NCBI RefSeq assembly: GCF_014066305.1
Contig: NW_023501115.1
Coordinates: 62,001-126,000, forward strand
Direction of reading: 5' to 3'
Source of the DNA: Letharia columbiana
Taxonomy: Eukaryota; Ascomycota; Lecanoromycetes; Lecanorales; Parmeliaceae
Length of the DNA: 64,000 bases
This document shows positions 57,956 through 64,000 of this stretch, in pieces (within the stretch, counting starts at the first letter, position 1; the number at the start of each line of letters is the position of its first letter). The translations under genes were made by a program, and so were the position numbers. A model generated the notes under the pieces. It was not told the DNA's origin. It saw nothing but the letters and a program-made list of their open reading frames with translations, and did no database searches.

Positions 57956-58524
57956 TCTCAAGGAAAGCCAGGCTAGAATAACAGGCTCGTCAGAAGTACA
58001 GCAACAGAGCAAAGAGAAGAAAGGACATTCAGAGAGCGGAATGGCTACGAGTACTCTCGAAAATTGCCACTGAAAGGCATTGAACGGGAGGGAGGTCTAT
58101 GAATAGTCCTAGAGCATTTTGCCGCTTTTCCGGCGAAACGATGAAGATTCGATGACTTCAGCCAAGCTGAGCGACCTTTGCGAACATCGATCATAGTACT
58201 TTCATTGAATGAATATTCTGTATAATAAATCAACCTGATGGAGTAGGGATGATTTGTCGTTGCACGGTAGCCAATCAGATAGCCTCAACTCTAAGAAGTA
58301 ATCTAGATATTCTATGGAGCAAAATGGTTGGAGGGACTGACTGCCTCAAATTCGGTACAACAGTTTTGAGGTCTAACTTAAACTTGGAGATAAAATTGTT
58401 CTCTGCATCGGGTATCTATCATTATCGTGCAATATCTGCCAGCAGCAACGAGTGCTCATATATTCGCTCCCCGTTCCGTTATGCTCAAAGTTCGTCACGC
58501 TTACGTCCTCCTTTCATTATTTTA
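57956..58524. other. Promoter of the propeller gene and 3' flank of the membrane protein gene
   Basis: 569 bases between two minus-strand genes. It contains the promoter of the secreted dehydrogenase-like gene. No coding signature or repeat was noted. Confidence 0.45.
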
Positions 58525-60048
58525 TTACAGAGCCTCTCCGACTCCCTGACTCCACCTGTTGCTGTTGTTGGAGTTATTGTTGTTGTAACCATCGTAGCTG
58601 TCGTGCTGTCCCACGCTACTGTAGCCACCGCTAGCACGATTGTCAGCCTGAAGGTCCTCAAACCTCAATCTTCTCGGCTGCCCGTTAATGCTGGTAGCTG
58701 GACTTCTGCTGCTTCTCCTCCTGCCATCTCCGGACGGATATTGTCCACTCTGCCTCGGGCTGTGGCTTTGGTGTTTCCGTGAATGGATGTTGGACCCCGA
58801 TTCCTCCCACGGAATTGGCGGTGGTGCGGCCACGTGAGGTGATGACTGGGGCGAGTTGGCAAATCGTTTCTGGTGTTGCTCCCAAGGTGCCACCGTCTCA
58901 CGCTGCGCTGGCTGGTAAGGATCGATCTGACTTTGGTATCGCTCGCCGCTGCTATTGCTCGCAGTGGTAGTACTAAGCTCAGAGTCATAACTGCTATCTA
59001 CCAACATGCTGGCACTATTATTCCTATTGGGTGAGCGGGATGGCACCTCGGGTGGAGTAGTGTAGCCACGGCTGTTGCGATACTTGGGGTGACTTTCGTC
59101 CGCGAAGGCTGCTCCGGGGAAAATTTCATGGTTATGCAATGACTGTCGTAGCTCTCTGGATGGTGCATCAACTTGAAGGTTATGAACATGCTGGTGCTCA
59201 TAAGGTTGGCCAATGCCGCTGTAAGGCGGACTGACACCATGGTCACGGTGGATAGTGTGACCGGCTGGTTCGCCAAAACCAGTGAGACCGAATGGCGTCG
59301 GCGGTCGGTCCGCATCGTTGTGGGTAGGAAGCCCGCTAGATTGGGGTCGGGTATCGGAATTGGAACGAGAGCGAGAAGAGCTCTTGCGCGAACCTGTTTT
59401 CTCAGGAAGAACGTACGCAGCAGCGCCAGGAATCATGCCATCAGTAAGTCCAGCGCGAGAGTTTGGTGCAGTCCGACGAGAACTGGATGGCTCAGGGACG
59501 AATGGGTTCTCACAATGGCGCATAGCTGGGTGCTGAGACAGGCTTGGGGCTTTCTCATTGTGTACGTGGTGTTCAGCTGCCGCGGCCGCCATAAGTGGGA
59601 CGGTGGGAGACTGTTCTGTAGGCACTTGTCCTCTTTGCGCAGGAGAGTAATTGGAGTGGTGGCGACCTGGGTTGATTGGCGATTTCCATGATTTGACTTC
59701 TTCGTCCTCGACCGGAGTGACGGTTGGGCGTCGCTTGCTACGGCGTCGTCGACGGAGTAGACAACAGCAACAAAGGCCGAGGAGTGCGAGAAGAAGTAAG
59801 CCTCCAACAACGCAGCCGACGATGATGCCGATCTTGGCTCCTTCGCTCAATCCATGATGAGCACCGGCCACGGCTGACGTAGCTGCTGGTACGGGCGCCG
59901 CAGTTGCTGATGGTGATGAGGAAGTCGAAGATAAAGATGAAGTTGGCGGAGTTTCTACTGAGTTTACTGACTTAACGACACTGGCTGCAGCTCCGGCGGC
60001 GCCAATGAAGTTGTTCAGAGGATTAGATGTTGTGGTTGCAGCTGCCAT
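58525..60048 (-). CDS. Single-pass membrane protein with Ser/Thr-rich head and long disordered tail
   Basis: Intronless, 507 aa, ATG at 60048 (MAAATTTSNPLNNFIGAAGA). No cleaved signal peptide is visible. A Ser/Thr/Ala/Pro-rich segment of about 70 residues is followed by a strong transmembrane helix (KIGIIVGCVVGGLLLLALLG), a Cys cluster (CCCC, possible palmitoylation) and a basic stop-transfer patch (RRRRRSKRRP). The head is therefore predicted to face outside and the roughly 390-residue tail the cytosol. The tail is Ser/Pro/His/Asn-rich, includes PPTPFGLTGFGEP and ends with an Asn/Ser run (YNNNNSNNSNRWSQGVGEAL). The layout resembles fungal wall-sensor-like proteins (Wsc/Mid2 style), but no Cys-rich WSC domain is present. 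I do not recognise a named orthologue. Confidence 0.8.
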   Translation of the reverse strand: MAAATTTSNPLNNFIGAAGAAASVVKSVNSVETPPTSSLSSTSSSPSATAAPVPAATSAVAGAHHGLSEGAKIGIIVGCVVGGLLLLALLGLCCCCLLRRRRRSKRRPTVTPVEDEEVKSWKSPINPGRHHSNYSPAQRGQVPTEQSPTVPLMAAAAAEHHVHNEKAPSLSQHPAMRHCENPFVPEPSSSRRTAPNSRAGLTDGMIPGAAAYVLPEKTGSRKSSSRSRSNSDTRPQSSGLPTHNDADRPPTPFGLTGFGEPAGHTIHRDHGVSPPYSGIGQPYEHQHVHNLQVDAPSRELRQSLHNHEIFPGAAFADESHPKYRNSRGYTTPPEVPSRSPNRNNSASMLVDSSYDSELSTTTASNSSGERYQSQIDPYQPAQRETVAPWEQHQKRFANSPQSSPHVAAPPPIPWEESGSNIHSRKHQSHSPRQSGQYPSGDGRRRSSRSPATSINGQPRRLRFEDLQADNRASGGYSSVGQHDSYDGYNNNNSNNSNRWSQGVGEAL

Positions 60049-61261
60049 CTTGATGGTGAGGAAGGTTGATGAGGCACGGAGGGAGGTCCGAAATTGATAT
60101 GGAAGAGAGGTGATTCAACACAGCGGTGACGTTGAACGACTATCACTGTGGTAACAATCAAATCAATTGCTCACCACAGACATTCGTTTTTCGACTCATC
60201 AACGGGCAAGAAAAGGAACGAACGAGGAAAAGGTATTATTAGAGGGAAGATACAAGATACAAGAAGCGGAGGAAGGGAGGGAGCGCAGCCACAGTTATGC
60301 TGTCATAGATGCTGCAAGACCCAACGGATTGTCGGTACGCGATGCAATTAACATCCTTGAGTATTTGAGCCACACTGGCTTCATCGCGCAATATTGATTG
60401 GAGAGCGAGGTGAAATTTGCGATAGCAAGGCCGCTAGATGATGTACTTGACACTAACTAGGTAAGGTAAGCCGGGATCGTCGCGGCAAGAAGACGGCATC
60501 GTGGGCTTTTCAACCTTGGCATGATGACGGAATTGCAAAGGAAAATCCTGATTGTTCTGATTGTCCTGATTCTTGAGCCTCATCATCTCGTACACTCGTA
60601 CTGCACTGAACGCAAAGCTTCAACGGTGGCGTCAGAAGGATACAGTCTGTCGTGTTTGATTGATGGAGGACAATAGCAATGCTGTAAATTAAAGCGATCC
60701 AGAGCAAGACAAGAAAAGCACCACGAGAAGATCGTCACGACACGCTGTCAAGCTGCTAAAAAAAAGGGGATCTGCACTGATTGTACACAGCCACAACGCC
60801 ACATGTAAGCCGGACTTCGGGATAAGATCTTACTTCACCTCCGCATTAGGACTAGACCCTCGTGAGTCGTGCTCCAGATTCTAACCTCTACAACGTCCGC
60901 CGAAGTGTGTCTAGCTCCTAGGTACCAGGGAATTTTACTCCGCCTCTTCCTCCACCTAATACCCTATCACAGACCAGCTGAGGCTGGCCCCTCCTACTCC
61001 GAGTAGTCACCTCATGTGGTGGATGAAAGACAAGAAGCCAGCTCGATCATCGAATCAGAAGGCAAATTTGTATTGTCGAAGCTTCGTTCTGATTTCTATG
61101 CACAATAAGATTGTCTATCTACACGTTGTCTATCTACCAGAACAGAGCTCCAGGAGCATCAACATCTCTAAAGCGCTTAACACGCTCTCCTCCACCTTCC
61201 AAGTTGTCCTCAGCCCGAAAATCTGGCTCAGGAACCTCATCCCTCGATCTTCATTCTTCGT
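60049..61261. other. Promoter of the membrane protein gene and downstream flank of the small unknown gene
   Basis: About 1.2 kb. The left part is the promoter and 5' UTR of the membrane protein gene. A poly-A run occurs near 60759. Open frames near 60148-60397 in two overlapping plus-strand frames lack any signature. Confidence 0.45.
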
Positions 61262-61717
61262 TCAATCCCTCCTCAGATCAGATGTCCCCTGCCTGATTCC
61301 CTCTACCGCCTTTGGTGAGAACGCCGATTCGAACGGTAAATCACGCCGCGTCTTAACATCTGACTGGAAAGTGCCCAGACATTGTAACTCAATGTGGTAT
61401 ATGCAGAAGGCGAAGACGGCAAAGTTGTGCGCATTGTCTCGGGCGTGGCTTGGAGCTGCGAGGCCTACATAGGCGGCGGCCATGTAGCCGTGGGAGATAT
61501 ATTGCAATTCTTCGTTGAATTCCCATTGATTCCAACCCGTACTGTTCCAGTCGGCGTTTGGAGGGTAAACGTGCGGGACATTGTAAATGTCTGCAGAACG
61601 GGAGAAAGACAGAACAAAGTCAGCATATGTACCTATGAAATGGCCCAGAAGTATTAAAGTAAAGCCATACTTACACGTCAAGGAGACGAGATGAAAAGGT
61701 TCGTGCAGATCAGTCAT
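61262..61717 (-). CDS. Small hypothetical gene, two exons
   Basis: A canonical intron (donor GTAAGTATGG, GCTGAC branch, pyrimidine-rich CTGCAG acceptor; about 61590-61672) interrupts an open frame. Removing it joins MTDLHEPFHLVSLT to YIYNVPHVYPPNADWNSTGW, followed by NQWEFNEELQYISHGYMAAA, AYVGLAAPSHARDNAHNFAV and FAFCIYHIELQCLGTF, about 122 residues in all. There is one weakly hydrophobic stretch and no signal peptide. The ATG (61717) lies only 22 bases past the stop of the upstream monooxygenase on the same strand, too close for an independent promoter. It could be an alternative 3' end of that gene or a second ORF on one transcript. I recognise no family. Confidence 0.45.
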   Translation of the reverse strand: MTDLHEPFHLVSLTCKYGFTLILLGHFIGTYADFVLSFSRSADIYNVPHVYPPNADWNSTGWNQWEFNEELQYISHGYMAAAYVGLAAPSHARDNAHNFAVFAFCIYHIELQCLGTFQSDVKTRRDLPFESAFSPKAVEGIRQGTSDLRRD

Positions 61718-61738
61718 ACCCGACGAACTCAAGACCTG

Positions 61739-63899
61739 TCAGCCTCTCGTAAGTCCAACCTCGATAGCCTTGATCTGTAAGGCCAATAATCTCGAGTAAA
61801 AGCGACAAAGGGCAAGATTTCCTCCGAAGAACCAAAACCCTGGATGTCCACTTCGTCGCCACATGCCCCTTGTCTCTCCTTCGTCATCGAACCCCCAAAC
61901 ATCGTGGACACTTTCCGCCAACTCGTCCCCAAAGACCTTCCTCGCCGTCTCTCTCATATTTTGATACCCTGTCGCAAAAACGATCTCATCTGCTTCCAGC
62001 TCCGAACCATCTGCCAGAACAAGACTACGGGCTTTTATAGATTTGACGTCGTGCCCTTGCTTGATCTTGATCTTTTTATCTACGATGAGTTGCGAGGCGC
62101 CTACATCAATGTAGTAACCGCCGCCTCGGCTGAGGTATTTCATGTAAAGGCCGGCGCCGTCAGGACCACTGTCGACGGCAAATCCGGCAGCGGTGAGCCC
62201 GTGGAGAAGAGTGCTGTCACGCCGCATCATTTCACTGGTGGCTTGTATATGAAGGCGTTTAGCAATGGGGTTGGGAATAGACATGTTGACTATGTCCGCG
62301 TCTTCAACAGGGGGCTGACAAGGATAAAAGAATCAGCGCGCTTATTCCAATGGAAGCAGGGACTGTTACCCCATCTTCGGCGTAAAGGCCTTTCATGGTC
62401 ACTTCACTCAGAGTATCGCTTGTGAGAACGAGGGTACTACTGCGTTGCACCATTGTGACATCGTAGCCGTGATCATAATAATCTCTAGCGATGTCGTGGC
62501 CGGAGTTACAACAGCCAACTACCACTGCCTTCTTTCCCTTGCTTTTCCCTCTAGGCGTGGTGAACTGCGATGAGTGGATGAGAAGGTCCCCTCTGAAATC
62601 GTCAATTCCAGCGATGCGAGAGGGGAAGTAAGGCTCCCCTGAGTGACCCGTCGCCAGGATGACATGCCGAGGATGTAAAGTCCCTATGCTCTTGTTAGTG
62701 AGTGGGATTCGGTTTAGGAAGAATGAATTACGATTCTCTTTCTTGCCATCCTTTTCGCGCGCGAGGGTCACCGTCCACTGCCGCGTACTTTCAGACCATT
62801 CTGACGTTTCCAAGGTAGTATTAGTCCACACATTAAGTTCCAAGACACCTGCATAGTATTCGAACCAATCTGCGAGTTTGTCCTTTGGGGTAAAGACCTA
62901 GACATATTGAGCTCCTCTTATCTCAAGATTCTGCGGAGGAACCCACAGGCCAATTCGGTGGGAAGTTCAAGTAAGGCATGTGATCGTACCTGCAATGCAT
63001 ATTAGTTGAGGAATTTCATGCCCATCGTTATAACCCACCAGACCGAGTCATGCAAGACCAATTGATGGTATCTGTTTCGCCAATTGTCTCCTACGCGAGG
63101 GTTCCGGTCGATTATCAAGGTCTCTAGGCCAAGTTGCTTGAGCCTAGCAGCCACAGTGAGTCCACCTTGGCCAGCACCTGGAGAGGGAGAAATGATTAGC
63201 TGATATCGTTTTGGCCATCTTGGTCCTTCATAGCATACCCAGAATCAACACGATAGGCTGGCGGCCACCCTCGAAGTTTTGTTGAGCAACAAGCCGATCT
63301 TTCCAATTTCGACCTCTATCCTCAAGGCTGCTTTCTGTTCCTCGTGGTCTTCGACTGCGAATATTTTCCTCGTATCCTTTAAGTTCTTTCAGGGTGGTAA
63401 ATAGAGTCAAAGCTTTCCATCTGCCACCATCATTGGTGTCCGATACTAGTCTGACCAGACCTTCTCCCCTTCCAGTGCTAGTCTCAATCTTGAGAAAAGT
63501 CTGGACTGCCTTCAAGCTCCCAAAACCTGAGGCTTGTGGGAATTTATGTGCTGAAGAATCGTCCAAGCTGACGCTGGTCAATTGGCCACCTTGGGGAGAG
63601 CTTTGAATAAATCTAAGGATCTGCTCGGGTCCTTGAAGTGTGTGAAAGTCCCAAGTCATACAGAGCAAATCTCGCCAGCAAGATTCCTTGAAGAAAAGCT
63701 TTGTTATGGAAGCGTGCTCTCCACTGAGGAGATTGTTGAAGAGAAAAACCCAATCATCTACGATTGATCTTGGAGAAGTGCTGGGTGGGGGAAACGAGGA
63801 TGGAGTGCTGTGGGGGTCAGGAAAGGGTGCGGTGGGAAGGAGTCGTGAGCCCGGTAAGACGATGTTGGATGGGGGAAACTGGACTGCTCCTGTGGCCAT
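61739..63899 (-). CDS. FAD/NADPH-dependent flavin monooxygenase with N-terminal SnoaL-like domain
   Basis: Complement exons 63239-63899, 63039-63177, 62947-62989, 62732-62897, 62370-62683 and 61739-62314 give 632 aa, with introns of 48-61 bases. The ATG at 63899 begins MATGAVQFPPSNIVLPGSR. The first 200 residues (SIVDDWVFLFNNLLSGEHAS and nearby) look like the SnoaL/NTF2-like domain often fused before these enzymes. The FAD site is VLILGAGQGGLTVAARL; DNWRNRYHQLVLHD and the spliced YLNFPPNWPVFTPKDKLADW follow. Further on come VILATGHSGEP, the NADPH site VVGCCNSGHDIARDYYDHGY and EIVFATGYQNM. The arrangement matches group B flavin monooxygenases (FMO/Baeyer-Villiger-like) of fungi. The substrate is unknown. 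The 43-base third exon is fixed by this conserved joint. Confidence 0.92.
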
Positions 63900-64000
63900 T
63901 TTCTTCTTTTTGATCTGGACACTGGGATGAATGATCGTTGTGGGTTTGGCAGGCTCTCAAGCTGAAGGGAGATAGCGTTGTGATGATTGTCGTGATTGTA
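63900..64000. promoter_or_regulatory. Upstream region of the flavin monooxygenase gene (window end)
   Basis: The last 101 bases lie just upstream of the monooxygenase start codon and should include its 5' UTR and core promoter. No motif could be assigned. Confidence 0.4.

Noticed and set aside
1..64000. CRISPR arrays, prophage, insertion sequences or operons
   Set aside because: Spliceosomal introns throughout show a eukaryotic nuclear genome, and no regularly spaced repeats or transposase or reverse transcriptase signatures were seen.

Overview
The window reads as nuclear DNA of a filamentous ascomycete (Pezizomycotina). Almost every gene is broken by very short GT-AG introns, mostly 47-70 bases, with CTAAC/CTGAC-like branch sites. 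The gene set includes fungal-type families (KIN1-type kinase, CCH1 channel, PEX20, WHI2, OPI3, GID4/Vid24). A Mago nashi gene and a DIM-5-type H3K9 methyltransferase are also present, both absent from budding yeast. A Dothideomycete-like origin is possible, but that is inference only. Exon coordinates were worked out by hand from reading frame, splice consensus and recalled family conservation. No alignment was run.

Layout, left to right (strand in brackets). 1-16 kb: 3' end of a KIN1/MARK-type kinase (+), GCN20 ABC-F ATPase (-), a 2.7 kb gene-poor stretch, a large Ser/Pro-rich protein of unknown function (+), a 1.8 kb microsatellite-rich gap, a PHD-finger chromatin protein (-) and RCD1/CNOT9 (-). 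17-27 kb: GID4/VID24 (-), Mago nashi (-), SEC26 beta-COP (+), a sphingoid base kinase (+) and RRP1 (-). 27-32 kb: an AT-rich island with a decayed direct repeat, then a DIM-5/Clr4-type methyltransferase (+), then a 2.4 kb gap with one doubtful small ORF. 32-46 kb: CCH1 calcium channel (-), a UBTD-type ubiquitin-like protein (-), a TRAPPC11-like gene lacking its N-terminal half (-), HEM25 mitochondrial glycine carrier (+) and OPI3 phospholipid methyltransferase (-). 46-64 kb: WHI2-like stress regulator (+), an orphan coding fragment (-), PEX20 (-), SEC13 (+), an F-box-like protein (-), a secreted GPI-anchored sorbosone dehydrogenase-like propeller (-), a single-pass membrane protein (-), a small unknown gene (-) and a flavin monooxygenase (-).

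Most genes are single-copy housekeeping functions: membrane traffic (SEC26, SEC13, TRAPPC11), lipid metabolism (sphingoid base kinase, OPI3), RNA and ribosome biology (GCN20, RCD1, MAGO, RRP1) and peroxisomal import (PEX20). They do not form an obvious cluster. The right-hand 8 kb (propeller, membrane protein, small ORF, monooxygenase) is the most accessory-looking part. I found no CRISPR array, no intact transposon, no rRNA and no tRNA gene I could defend. The items most worth a second look are the truncated TRAPPC11 gene, the methyltransferase with a SUMO-interaction-like motif beside an AT-rich island, two genes whose start codon sits alone in its own coding exon, and the orphan fragment at 49.4-49.8 kb.
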